Source: Clostridiales bacterium
GTDB lineage: Bacteria; Bacillota; Clostridia; Christensenellales; UBA1242
Direction of reading: 5' to 3'
Assembly: GCA_918241715.1 (NCBI GenBank)
Contig: CAKJYB010000042.1
Location: 1 to 32,363 of the forward strand
DNA: 32,363 bases
The position numbers and the translations under genes were made by a program. The notes under the pieces are model-generated. The model saw only the letters and a list, made by a program, of their open reading frames with translations. It searched no databases and was not told the DNA's origin. Below are positions 1 through 8,800 of the stretch, one piece after another (position 1 is the stretch's first letter; the number at the start of each line of letters is the position of its first letter).

Positions 1-2
1 CA

Positions 3-32
3 TACAATGTTTTTGACGGCAAATGCCGTTTT
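3..32 (+). promoter_or_regulatory. Possible -10 box and 5' hairpin before the small Cys-rich gene
   Basis: TACAAT at 3-8 resembles a -10 box; any -35 would lie outside the window. It is followed by a short hairpin (ACGGC 16-20, loop AAAT, GCCGT 25-29) and three Ts. The hairpin could be the 5' leader of the small gene at 45 or a weak terminator of an upstream gene. The window edge prevents a decision. Confidence 0.25.
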
Positions 33-44
33 AAAGGAGAAAAT

Positions 45-161
45 ATGCCTTGCTGTTATAACCACCCAAGAATGATTTTTTGCCAGAGAATTATCACAAA
101 TTGCAGAAATGAAGTTGTAAATCCAACAATCACAAACACAAACAACACCACAACAAACTGA
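45..161 (+). CDS. Small Cys-rich peptide, 38 aa, unknown function
   Basis: A 38-codon reading frame with ATG at 45, a strong ribosome-binding site AAAGGAGA (33-40) four bases upstream, and a stop TGA at 159-161. A terminator-like hairpin follows six bases later, so it looks like a complete monocistronic unit. The product has Cys at positions 3, 4, 13 and 20, is basic in the middle, and ends in an Asn/Thr-rich tail (NPTITNTNNTTTN). There is no signal peptide or membrane segment. I do not recognise the family. Short Cys- and Asn-rich proteins of this look occur among spore-coat-type proteins of Bacillota, but that is only a resemblance. A metal-binding peptide is the other obvious reading. The main support for its being real is the ribosome-binding site plus terminator. 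Confidence 0.5.
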   Translation: MPCCYNHPRMIFCQRIITNCRNEVVNPTITNTNNTTTN

Positions 162-166
162 CAAAC

Positions 167-203
167 AAGATGCATCTTTTTGGTGCATCTTACATATTTT
201 TTT
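167..203 (+). terminator. Rho-independent terminator after the small peptide gene
   Basis: AAGATGCA (167-174) pairs with TGCATCTT (184-191). The stem can be extended by a T-G wobble and a C-G pair around a TTTTT loop. A run of seven Ts at 197-203 follows after a short gap, which makes it slightly imperfect. Confidence 0.6.
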
Positions 204-211
204 AAAATCGT

Positions 212-241
212 TTGCAATTTTTTGATAGCATATTTTAAAAT
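212..241 (+). promoter_or_regulatory. Candidate promoter for yqzL-recO
   Basis: TTGCAA (212-217), an 18-nt spacer and TAAAAT (236-241). It lies just after the preceding terminator and about 48 bases before the YqzL-like start codon, which is the expected arrangement. Confidence 0.4.
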
Positions 242-288
242 AAGAATAGAAGAGGGCGTTTTGCACAGATTATATGTGGGGGTGAATA

Positions 289-417
289 ATGGGTTTTAAA
301 GACGAATATTCATTGCTTACATGGGTGGCATTCAAAATGACAGGGAATCCAGAAGTGGCTTCGCTGATGATCAACGCCGAAAGAGGAAAAGAAGAAGAAA
401 ACGTCCTAGGAAGATAA
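289..417 (+). CDS. yqzL: YqzL-like small protein
   Basis: A 42-residue protein starting at ATG 289 behind the ribosome-binding site GTGGGGGTGA and stopping at 415-417, one base before recO. The sequence contains W..F.MTGNPE followed by a hydrophobic stretch. This matches the conserved W-x-x-F-x-x-TG-(N)-x-x-(A/Y)-x-L pattern of the YqzL family, a very small protein encoded immediately upstream of recO in many Bacillota. The family's function is unknown. Here the usual aromatic after the TGN motif is replaced (EVASLM) and the tail is Glu/Lys-rich. Spacing to recO indicates translational coupling. Position and motif together make the assignment fairly safe despite the length. Confidence 0.7.
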   Translation: MGFKDEYSLLTWVAFKMTGNPEVASLMINAERGKEEENVLGR

Positions 418-418
418 G

Positions 419-1147
419 ATGACACAAAAAATTCAAGCAATAGTGATTCGTTCTAATGACAGAAAGGAGAAAGATAAAAACGTTCTCCTTTTTTCACTTG
501 AAAATGGCAAAATGTGGGCAACGCTTAAGGGTGTTAAAAGCCCAACGGCAAAAATGAAACTTGCCCAAAATCCATTCTGTTATGGAGAATTTGTGCTTGA
601 AGATGGCAAGGCTGGGCAGATTATAACAGGCTTTGAAGCGATTGAGACGTTTCATGAAATAAGTGAAGATGTTGACAAATACTTTGAGGGAACGGCAATT
701 TTAGAAATTATCAATTCAATTGATTTTTCTTCAAAAGAAGAGATGGCAAGAGTTTTTGTTTTGACGATAAGGTCGCTAAAAACCTTATGTTTTGAAAATG
801 TTTTGCCACTTTATGTTTTGGACAAATTTTTGATTTCACTTTTTGACATCACGGGGACTCCACTTGAAACAAAAAGATGTTCTTGTTGCGACACAACAAT
901 CTTTGAAAGAATGTTTATTGATTATGCAACAGGCGAACTTACCTGCATAAACTGCATGAAGTATGGAAGCGAAGAACTTGCCAAAACGACGATTTCTGCG
1001 CTTAAAATTTTGTCTTCAACTGAGTTTGACAAACTTCAAACACTCAAACTTGCACAGGACAGTGAACTTGGGCTTTTGAGAGTTCTGGCAAGAAATTTTG
1101 AAGCCAGATTTGACAAAAAACTAAAATTTGTTGGGATTTTCTCATAA
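419..1147 (+). CDS. recO: DNA repair protein RecO
   Basis: A 242-residue protein, the usual RecO length. The N-terminal ~80 residues match the OB-fold that binds single-stranded DNA (KIQAIVIRSNDRKEKDKNVL, then LKGVKSP). The C-terminal half carries the four-Cys zinc module, CSCC followed about 20 residues later by CINC, typical of Gram-positive RecO. RecO works with RecR and RecF to load RecA onto SSB-coated gaps and can anneal complementary strands. It follows yqzL by one base. It has no separate promoter, and its last six bases overlap the 3' end of the convergent gene on the other strand with no terminator between them. This should produce some convergent read-through. Confidence 0.95.
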   Translation: MTQKIQAIVIRSNDRKEKDKNVLLFSLENGKMWATLKGVKSPTAKMKLAQNPFCYGEFVLEDGKAGQIITGFEAIETFHEISEDVDKYFEGTAILEIINSIDFSSKEEMARVFVLTIRSLKTLCFENVLPLYVLDKFLISLFDITGTPLETKRCSCCDTTIFERMFIDYATGELTCINCMKYGSEELAKTTISALKILSSTEFDKLQTLKLAQDSELGLLRVLARNFEARFDKKLKFVGIFS

Positions 1148-2005
1148 TTCGTCCAAACTTATGTCGCATATCTTTTCGTCTTTGATTTCAAAAGAAACAT
1201 AGTTTTTGCAGGTCTTGCTTAAAACTAAAAATTCATTTTCATTTAGGGGCAAAAAGTTTTCTATCTCTCCAAAAAATTGGGAGAGATTTTCTTTTTTTAT
1301 TCTTTTCTGCAGTCTTTCGGAAAGAAAAACCGTTGCACAAGCGAAGTCTTTAGATTTGACTGCTTCCAAAAAAAGAAACGACAAAAGCTTTTTGTCTTGA
1401 TTTACACTTGAGATGTAGGATTCGTTTTGTATGGAAATTCCGTCTTCAAACAACACGGAAAAAGTTTTTTCTCTGCAAGAAAAATCGTCAAACCTTTTTG
1501 TGATTGACAAAACGTTGTTTTCAAAGGAGAGATTTTCTCCAGAAAAATGAGACAACTTTTCAGTCAAAACATTGAAAGCGTAAAAGTCCTTTTCAAATGC
1601 AACAAAAACAAATTTTGAAGAGTGAGAAATTTTGTAGGAGATTGTTTTGTGAAGACATTTGCATTTAGTTATGTGATTTGCTCCCTCAAAGACAAGCCTG
1701 TTGTTTCCTATAAAGATTTTGCAAGTTTTTCCACCAACAGAGACTGATTCTTTGTTGTAAGAAAAGACAAGTTGTGGCTTTTCCAAAATTGCAAAATGTT
1801 GATTGTTGTGTTTAACAAAAGAGACTTTGTCGCTGTCAATAGGCTGATTTAAATTTATGCAAAATGGAAGAGCCAACGCCGACTTTGGATAGACAAAAAC
1901 AAAATCTTCGTCTTCACATTCAAGGTTGTCATTTTCGTTTAATTCGACAAAATCATTTTTTGCCTTTATCACACATGGATAAGTGGTTTTTACAATATAT
2001 TTCAT
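1142..2005 (-). CDS. Hypothetical protein, 287 aa
   Basis: An unrecognised 287-residue protein reading leftwards from ATG 2005 to TGA at 1144-1142. It is rich in Phe, Lys, Ser and Asn. Its first two thirds look like alternating short beta strands (for example KFVFVAFEKDFYAFNVL, then VLFEDGISIQ). A predicted helical stretch (KKLLSFLFLEAVKSKDFACA) follows, and the tail is beta-rich. There is no signal peptide or convincing membrane span, so it is probably cytoplasmic. No Shine-Dalgarno is visible before ATG 2005, and the upstream 40 bases are nearly pure A/T with no clear promoter, so the start is uncertain. It is convergent with recO and overlaps it by six bases. The frame is long and uninterrupted, and composition matches its neighbours, so it is likely a real lineage-specific gene. 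Confidence 0.7.
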   Translation of the reverse strand: MKYIVKTTYPCVIKAKNDFVELNENDNLECEDEDFVFVYPKSALALPFCINLNQPIDSDKVSFVKHNNQHFAILEKPQLVFSYNKESVSVGGKTCKIFIGNNRLVFEGANHITKCKCLHKTISYKISHSSKFVFVAFEKDFYAFNVLTEKLSHFSGENLSFENNVLSITKRFDDFSCREKTFSVLFEDGISIQNESYISSVNQDKKLLSFLFLEAVKSKDFACATVFLSERLQKRIKKENLSQFFGEIENFLPLNENEFLVLSKTCKNYVSFEIKDEKICDISLDEL

Positions 2006-2090
2006 ACAAAAATATATGAAACACGCAATTATTTTATGAATTTTGATTATTTTTTTTGTTTTTGGAAATTATTTTTGCAGGAGATAAAAA

Positions 2091-2807
2091 ATGAAAATTT
2101 GGAATGACGAAGAAGTTAAAAATTTGTTTTCGGAAGCAGAAAATTGCAAAAAAGAGAGAAAATCTTTAAAATTTGCCTTTCAAAAACACGCAGAAAAATA
2201 TGGAAGAAAACCAAATAGTGTAAGAAATTATTATTATTTTGATGTTGAAAATCTTAAAAAAGATAAAAACAGGTGCAAAAAGTTGGGAATCGACATAAGC
2301 AAGCACGAAAAAAGTCAGTATGTTGCCTTTGGAAAAGAAGCAGAAGAAAAACTTTTGCTTCAAGTTAGACAAATGACCAAGCAGGGAATGTCGGTCAGAA
2401 ATGCTTGTGAAAAGATAAGTGGGGGAGACCTTTGTTTGATGACAAGACTTCAAAACAAAATTCAAAACATAAAGAGAAAAAACTTGCAAAAAGACAACGT
2501 GATTTTGTTTAAGCAAAGAAAAAACACTCTCACAGAAAACGACATCAACAGCTTGTTTATGGGGCTTGTCAAACTTATCAAAAAGACAACAACAGAAGAG
2601 ATTGAAGAGAGAGTTAAGATTGAAAAGATTAGCACGGACAATCTTTTGAAAAAGGCCGTCTTTGATTTGGGCGAAAAGGACAGAATGATTGAAAAACTTA
2701 AAGATGAATTTAAAACTCTCAAAAATGAAAACAAAAAGCTCAGCGACAGACTGAACAAATATCTTCTAAACAAAAAAAAGACGAAACAGGCTCTTATTGG
2801 AGAATAA
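2091..2807 (+). CDS. Putative DNA-binding regulator with two HTH/SANT-like segments and a coiled coil
   Basis: A 238-residue protein, ATG 2091 behind GGAGAT. Residues 1-50 (IWNDEEVKNLF ... HAEKYGRKPNSVRNYYY) follow the W-x-(D/E)-E-E-(V/I)-x-x-L plus gR.p.SVrN.Y pattern of Myb/SANT-like HTH domains, as in RsfA-type regulators of Bacillota. Residues ~85-125 (EKLLLQVRQMTKQGMSVRNA, then LMTRLQNKIQNIKRK) look like a second, related helical DNA-binding unit. The last ~60 residues are a Lys/Glu/Leu coiled coil that probably dimerises the protein. The expected role is sequence-specific transcription regulation. No target is evident, and RsfA-type sporulation control is only a structural analogy. It is divergent from the unknown gene at 1142-2005 and is followed by the addB promoter. 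Confidence 0.65.
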   Translation: MKIWNDEEVKNLFSEAENCKKERKSLKFAFQKHAEKYGRKPNSVRNYYYFDVENLKKDKNRCKKLGIDISKHEKSQYVAFGKEAEEKLLLQVRQMTKQGMSVRNACEKISGGDLCLMTRLQNKIQNIKRKNLQKDNVILFKQRKNTLTENDINSLFMGLVKLIKKTTTEEIEERVKIEKISTDNLLKKAVFDLGEKDRMIEKLKDEFKTLKNENKKLSDRLNKYLLNKKKTKQALIGE

Positions 2808-2812
2808 AAAAT

Positions 2813-2841
2813 TTGTGTTGAAATGGTTTTTGTGATAAAAT
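2813..2841 (+). promoter_or_regulatory. addBA promoter, extended -10, predicts leaderless mRNA
   Basis: TTGTGT (2813-2818), a 17-nt spacer, then TGTGATAAAAT with -10 TAAAAT at 2836-2841 and the extended TGn element. The A of the addB ATG is seven bases after the last base of the -10 box, the usual place for transcription to start. No ribosome-binding site fits in the six intervening bases. Confidence 0.6.
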
Positions 2842-2847
2842 CATTTT

Positions 2848-5800
2848 ATGGAAATAACGCTTGTTAGGGGAGCAACTGCTTTTGAAGCAGGAAAAAGCAC
2901 AATAAAAAAGATTGACACAAAAGACATGACTCAAAAAAACTATGTTGTTGTGCCAGACACTTTTTCTATGCAGGCAGAAAAACTTTTGTTTGACGAACTG
3001 GGAATAAAGGCAACTTTCAACATTGAAGTTGTTGGAATATCAAAACTTGCCAGCAGAATTTTAAGAGAAAACAATGTTGCCTTTGCAAGAATTTCAGGAT
3101 TGGAAGAAGTGTTTAATGTTTTTCAAGCCGTAAAAGAATGTGAGAGTGATTTTAAGTATTTTGAAAAATGCGACATAGAATTTTGCCAAAAAATTTTGGA
3201 AATAATAAAGCAATTTAAGTCTTGCAAGATAAAGCCAGAAAACATCAAACCAACAAAAAATGAATTGTTAAACAACAAGATGCACGATCTCAAACTTGTT
3301 TATGAACATTATGAAAATTTGCTTGGTGAAAAATTTGATTTGTCAAAATTGTTGGAGTATTCCGTCCAAAACGTTCAAAACTTCAAAAACCTTTCAAATT
3401 TAAATCTTTATTTTGTAAATTTTGATAGTTTCTCTCTTGAAATTGGAAATTTTATTTGCAAACTTGCAGAATATGTAAACAAAATTTATATTGGAATGGC
3501 TTATCCACTTTCAGTAAACAATGGATACATTTATGAAGACGACATCAAGTCAAAAATAACAAAACTTGCTGGTGAAAAGGGCGCAAAGCCAAAAGTTGAA
3601 GAAGATTTTTCTCAACCTACCGGAAAGAGAAGAAAGATTGTTGAAAACTTGTTTGGTTTTAGTGTAGAACAAGGAAAGAGTGATTATTTTGTAAACGTTC
3701 TTGCAACAAACAGGCAGGACGAAGTTGATTTTGTTGCAAAATATATCAAAAGAGAAGTGTTTAAGGGCGCAAGATTCAACGATTTTGCTGTTGCAATTTC
3801 AAGTGATACTTATTACGATAAAATCAGAACAACGTTTGAAAAATATGGGATTGTTACATACACGGACGACGCTGTAAATCTTTCGCAGACGATGCTTGGA
3901 AGATTTGTCTTGAAAGTTTTTGAAATTGCAAGGCTTGGGTTTGATATGCCAAACTTACAATGGCTCGTTTCATGCGATTTGCTTGGGGAAGATAAAGAAA
4001 GTTTGCATGACATAAACTTTTATCAAATTGACGACGAAAAAGAGTTTTTGGAAAGACACCAAACGTATAGTTGGATTGTCTCAAAAATAAACAGCCTGAA
4101 AAAGTGCAAGTTGGCACAGGATTACGTTGGTTGCCTTAAAGAACTTGTCGGTTTTGTGGGAGAAAACTACAAAAACATTGTCAACAGACTTGAAGAAGAA
4201 AGATTCTATAAGAAATCAAGCGAAAACACTCAATCACTTGAGCTTATTTCGCAAGTTTTTGAAAAGATTTCAGAGCTTGGTGGAAAACAGGAGTTTTCTG
4301 TTTTTGATTTTGAAAACTTGGTCAAAATTTCTTTGCAAAGTGTCAAAGTTGAAACGATTCCGTCATACATTGATGCTGTTTTTGTTGGCGATGCAACAAA
4401 GAGTTATTTTGAAGACGTAAAAGTTTTGTTTGTTTTGGGCGCCAACGCAAAAGAACTGCCAAAAACGCAGGCCGATACGGGAATTATTGACGACAACGAC
4501 ATCAAGGAACTTAAGTTTAATTATGCCTTAGAGCCGGAAATAAAGGTTTTAAACAGACGTGCAAGACTAAAACTTTTTGAATGTTTGCAACATGCTCAAG
4601 AAAAACTTATTGTTTGTTGCCCATCAGCAGGAGACGACAAGATTTCGCAATTTGTTTTTGACCTTAGAAAAATGTTCGGTGAAAACGTTTTGAACACAGC
4701 AAACATGGGCCTTTCAATTGATTCTGCAAAGAGCAAAAAGGAAAGGTTTGACGATTTGTTGTTGTGTCTTGGAAGTGAAGATAAATTTTTGGAAAATTAT
4801 TCTGCACTTCAGGCAAACAAGATGATTCCTGTAAAACTTGAAGGAATGTTAAAAAGCATTGCTGGAGAATTCCCAAAAGAAAAGGAATATAAATTTATTC
4901 CAAAAGAAGATGCACAGAAACTTTTAAAATCAAAAATTTCTGTTACATCACTTGAGACGTATTTTGCCTGTCCATTTAGATTTTTTGTTGAAAAATCTTT
5001 GGGGGTAAAAGAACTTGAAATATACATGCCTGACAAGAGAAATTTTGGAAGTTTTGAACATGACTTGTTGGAAAATTTTGTTTCACAATACAACCTAAAA
5101 GAAGAAAAAATTGATTGCGTAAACGAATTTTTGAAGAAAAACATGCTGAAAATTGCAAAAAAATATTATGACGAAAAGACTTTAAGCGAAAAATCTTTTG
5201 TGAAATACTTGGAGAACGAAAGCAAAATTATTTTGAAGAATGTGTTGCACGAAGCGAAGTACAGCAAGTTTGTTCCAAAGTATTTTGAATATGGTGTAAG
5301 CAAAAAAGTTGACAAAAATCTGACCTTGTGTGGAATTATTGACAGGGTTGATGTGTTTGAAAACAGATTTAGAGTTCTTGATTACAAAACCGGAGAGCAA
5401 AAGGGAATCAAAGATAGTTTGTTCTGTGGAAAAAAACTTCAACTTTTTATTTATGCGAAAGCGTTGAAAGAACAACTTGGTTTGGACTGCTCCGGAGTTT
5501 ATTATTTTAATTGTCAGACAAAATACAATTCAAAGTCAAAGTTGAAATTGTTGCATGGAATGACCAAAAACGACTATGATGTTGTGGTTGCTTCGGATTA
5601 TAGGCTTGCTGAATATGGGCAAAAAAGTGATATTTTGTCCGTCACAGCAAAGAAGAATCCAAACAAGGGAGAAGAATTCTACGACAGGTCAAAACTTTTG
5701 GTAAAAAATTTTGACAAAACGTTTGATTATGCAGAGAAAATTGCAATAAACGCACATAAGGAAATGCAAGAAGGTTATATTGAAGATAAACCACTTGCCG

Positions 5801-5892
5801 ATTCGTGCAAAAATTGCCCATATATTTCAGTGTGCATGCACAGAGAAGAAGATGGACAGAGAAAAATTTTAAGCGCAAAGGATGTTTTTTAA
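2848..5892 (+). CDS. addB: ATP-dependent helicase/deoxyribonuclease subunit B, AddB
   Basis: A 1014-residue AddB. With AddA it resects double-strand ends until a Chi-like site, feeding RecA recombination. The C-terminal nuclease domain has the RecB-family motif GIIDRVDVF ... LDYKTG (Asp845, Lys847). The four iron-sulfur cysteines are present: Cys708 (ACPFRFF) and Cys987, Cys990, Cys996 (C-x2-C-x5-C, CKNCPYISVC). The N-terminal pattern VVVPDTFSMQAE matches AddB. The usual N-terminal P-loop, however, is degenerate: GATAFEAGKS in place of G-x4-GK[ST]. This subunit may therefore not bind ATP in the normal way. Transcription probably starts at the ATG itself. The stop overlaps the addA start by one base (TAATG). 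Assembly of its cluster would depend on the SUF system encoded further along. Confidence 0.95.
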   Translation: MEITLVRGATAFEAGKSTIKKIDTKDMTQKNYVVVPDTFSMQAEKLLFDELGIKATFNIEVVGISKLASRILRENNVAFARISGLEEVFNVFQAVKECESDFKYFEKCDIEFCQKILEIIKQFKSCKIKPENIKPTKNELLNNKMHDLKLVYEHYENLLGEKFDLSKLLEYSVQNVQNFKNLSNLNLYFVNFDSFSLEIGNFICKLAEYVNKIYIGMAYPLSVNNGYIYEDDIKSKITKLAGEKGAKPKVEEDFSQPTGKRRKIVENLFGFSVEQGKSDYFVNVLATNRQDEVDFVAKYIKREVFKGARFNDFAVAISSDTYYDKIRTTFEKYGIVTYTDDAVNLSQTMLGRFVLKVFEIARLGFDMPNLQWLVSCDLLGEDKESLHDINFYQIDDEKEFLERHQTYSWIVSKINSLKKCKLAQDYVGCLKELVGFVGENYKNIVNRLEEERFYKKSSENTQSLELISQVFEKISELGGKQEFSVFDFENLVKISLQSVKVETIPSYIDAVFVGDATKSYFEDVKVLFVLGANAKELPKTQADTGIIDDNDIKELKFNYALEPEIKVLNRRARLKLFECLQHAQEKLIVCCPSAGDDKISQFVFDLRKMFGENVLNTANMGLSIDSAKSKKERFDDLLLCLGSEDKFLENYSALQANKMIPVKLEGMLKSIAGEFPKEKEYKFIPKEDAQKLLKSKISVTSLETYFACPFRFFVEKSLGVKELEIYMPDKRNFGSFEHDLLENFVSQYNLKEEKIDCVNEFLKKNMLKIAKKYYDEKTLSEKSFVKYLENESKIILKNVLHEAKYSKFVPKYFEYGVSKKVDKNLTLCGIIDRVDVFENRFRVLDYKTGEQKGIKDSLFCGKKLQLFIYAKALKEQLGLDCSGVYYFNCQTKYNSKSKLKLLHGMTKNDYDVVVASDYRLAEYGQKSDILSVTAKKNPNKGEEFYDRSKLLVKNFDKTFDYAEKIAINAHKEMQEGYIEDKPLADSCKNCPYISVCMHREEDGQRKILSAKDVF

Positions 5893-8800
5893 TGGCTGAA
5901 AAGAAAGAAGAGAAGATTCTGGAACAAACCAAAGTTTTGGAAAACAAAAAGAAGAACATGATTGTCAGTGCTTCAGCAGGCAGTGGCAAGACCTTTGTTA
6001 TGATAAAATATGTCACAGAATTGGTTTGTGAAAGAAAAATCCCACTCAAAGACATTGTTGTTTTGACATTTACAAAAGCTGCTGCTGCAGAAATGAAAGA
6101 ACGCTTGGAAAAAAGTCTTAGAAAACAAAAGCAAACGGCCTATGTTGTGGAGCAGATTGACTCTTTGCCAACTGCCAACATCTCAACAATAGACTCTTTT
6201 TGCGAAAAAAATCTTAAAAAATATGCAAATTTGGTTGGTCTTAGTGAAACATTTAGCGTTTTAGATGCAAATTTGGACGAAAAACTGAAAAAGGAAAGTT
6301 TTGACAAGGCAATAAAACTTTTCAAACAAACTGAGCCAGAAAAATATGTTCAACTTGTAGAAATTTTCAAAAACAATATTGGGGAGATAAGAGAAATCGT
6401 CTTTTCAATTGAAAGTTTGGTTGATGTTGTAAGCGACAGGAATGACTTTTTGCAAAAAAATATGAAAAATGCAGAGAGTTATTTTGATAAGGCTGCAGAC
6501 TTTCTTGTTTTGAATTTTAAAAATATGCTAAACAAGATTTTTGAAAAAATCGAAAAACTTCATCTTGTCGAATATGAAAATGCTGTAAGAAAAAATATGG
6601 GAATCATTTTGCAGGCAAAAGATATTTTTGAACTTTGCAGTATTTTAAATAATGTTGAAATGCCAGACAGACCAAAGAAAAAAGATGTTGGTGAGGAAGT
6701 TTTTGATTTGCTCGGGAAACTTAAAGAATTGTTTGAAGGAGAAAAGGAAAAGATTTTAGACCTTGATCTTCTTGACAATCAAAAGGCAAAAATGCAGAGA
6801 GAAGGCATTTTGGAAAAGAGCTTTTTAAGTTTGTTTTTGGCTTATGAAAAAATTGAAAGCGAAACAAAACTTGCAAGAAATTGTTTAAGTTTTTCTGATC
6901 TTTCAAAATTTATGGTCAAACTTTCAGAAAAAGAAAATCTGTTTGGAAATGTCAAGTATGTTTTTATTGACGAATATCAAGATACAAGCAAAATTCAAGA
7001 GAGAATTGTAAAAAATATCGCAAAAAACTGCAATTTTGTTGCTGTTGGTGATGTGAAACAGGGAATATACGGCTTTAGATTGGCTGACAGCGAAATCTTT
7101 TTGAAAGATGTAAAAGATTTTGATGAAAACGAAGATTCGGCAGTGAATTATCTTAAAGAAAACTTTAGAAGTGATGAAAGAGTGTTGAACTTTATCAACA
7201 AAGTTTTTGATGTTTGCATGAGAGAAGAAAATACCGGAGTTGAATACAAAAAAGACGCAGATCTTCACGCTTTCCACAGATTTAAGAATGACGGAAGCAA
7301 GGCTGTAACAATTCATGTTGTAAAGGAAGAAAAACCAGAAGAAGAAACTTTGCCGGAACTTTACAGCGTAAAAAATGCAAAAATTGAGTTGAAAAACTCA
7401 GACCTAAAGCAAATGCTTGACATAAGAGAGCAAATTTTTGTTGCAAGAAAAACCAAGATTTATGAAGACGAAGAGTTTAGAGATTGCAAATTTGGTGATA
7501 TTGCAATTTTGAGCAGAAGCAGAAGTGATTTGTATTTTTGTCTTGAAGAGTTTTTGATTGAAAGTGGGATTCCTGTTGGCACAGACTCTAAGAAAAAACT
7601 TTTAGACGAAGTAGAAATAAAAGTGCTTTTAAACTTTTTAAAAATTTCTCTTATCATGGAAGACGATATTGCAACTCTTTCCGTTTTGCTTTCTCCAATT
7701 GGTGGATTTACTCTTGAAGAAATTATAAAAGAAAAGGGGACACAGACCATTTGTGAAATGGTGCAAAATAATCAAAAATTTGCATCCGTAATCAAAAAAA
7801 TTGAAGATTTTAAAAGAAATATGTCTGTTTTTGGTGCAAAAAAAGCGTTTGATTTGTTGTTTATTGAAACAAAGTATAGGTCATATTTAAATTCTAAACA
7901 AGACTTCAAAATGGTAAACGAATTTGTTGACGCCTTTCTTCAAAACGTTCAAGAGTGTGGATTTGAATATGATTTGCCATCTCTTATAAATTATTTTGAA
8001 AACGTTGACATTGATGTTGAAAATTTGGGGCAAGTCCAAGACGGCGTAATTTTGGAGACCATACACGCAAGCAAGGGGCTTGAATATCCGGTTGTCTTTT
8101 TGATTGGTTGTGATAAAGATTTCATGAAAGTTTCGGGCAAAGAAAATCGAAACGTAAGAATTGACGAAAACTTTGGCTTCGCCGTAAAAGATTTTAATGT
8201 TGACGAAAACGAAAATTCCACAAGCGTAAGAATGCTTGCAATAAAGCAACTTGAAAAAAGAAAACGTTTTAGAGACGAATTGATGATTTTTTATGTTGCT
8301 CTCACCAGAGCAAAGAACAAACTTGTTTTGTTTGGAAAGTATGATGCAAAAATCTTTGAGAAGAAAAACCTTGATGAGTGCAAGACATACTTTGACCTTG
8401 TTTTCAACGCATGCGACGACATGAGACGGGCGCTTCAAAATGACGAAAAATACGAAGATGTGGACGTTGAAGCACATGTTGTAAATGACGTGATTTTAAA
8501 AGAAATAGAAAAAGAAGATGTGGAGAAAAACCCAGAGTTCGAGACAAGTTGTGTGGCAAAGATTAAAGAATATTTGGGGTTTGACTATAAATATGATGAT
8601 AAGTTGAACTTCAAACTTAAAGAAGGGGTAACAAGTCTCAACTTGAAAAATCTTGAAAACAACCTTGAGAAATATTCAAACGAAAACTTCAGTTTTGTCG
8701 GTGCTGGTGTTGAAATTGGAAACGCATATCACTTGGCGATGGAAAATCTTGACTTTGAAAAGATTGACAGCGTTGACGACATAAAAAGACAGATAGAGCA

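Noticed and set aside
7887..8477. A 196-codon open frame antisense to addA
   Set aside because: It lies wholly within addA motifs, has no ribosome-binding site, and has a composition typical of the complement of Lys/Glu-rich coding DNA.
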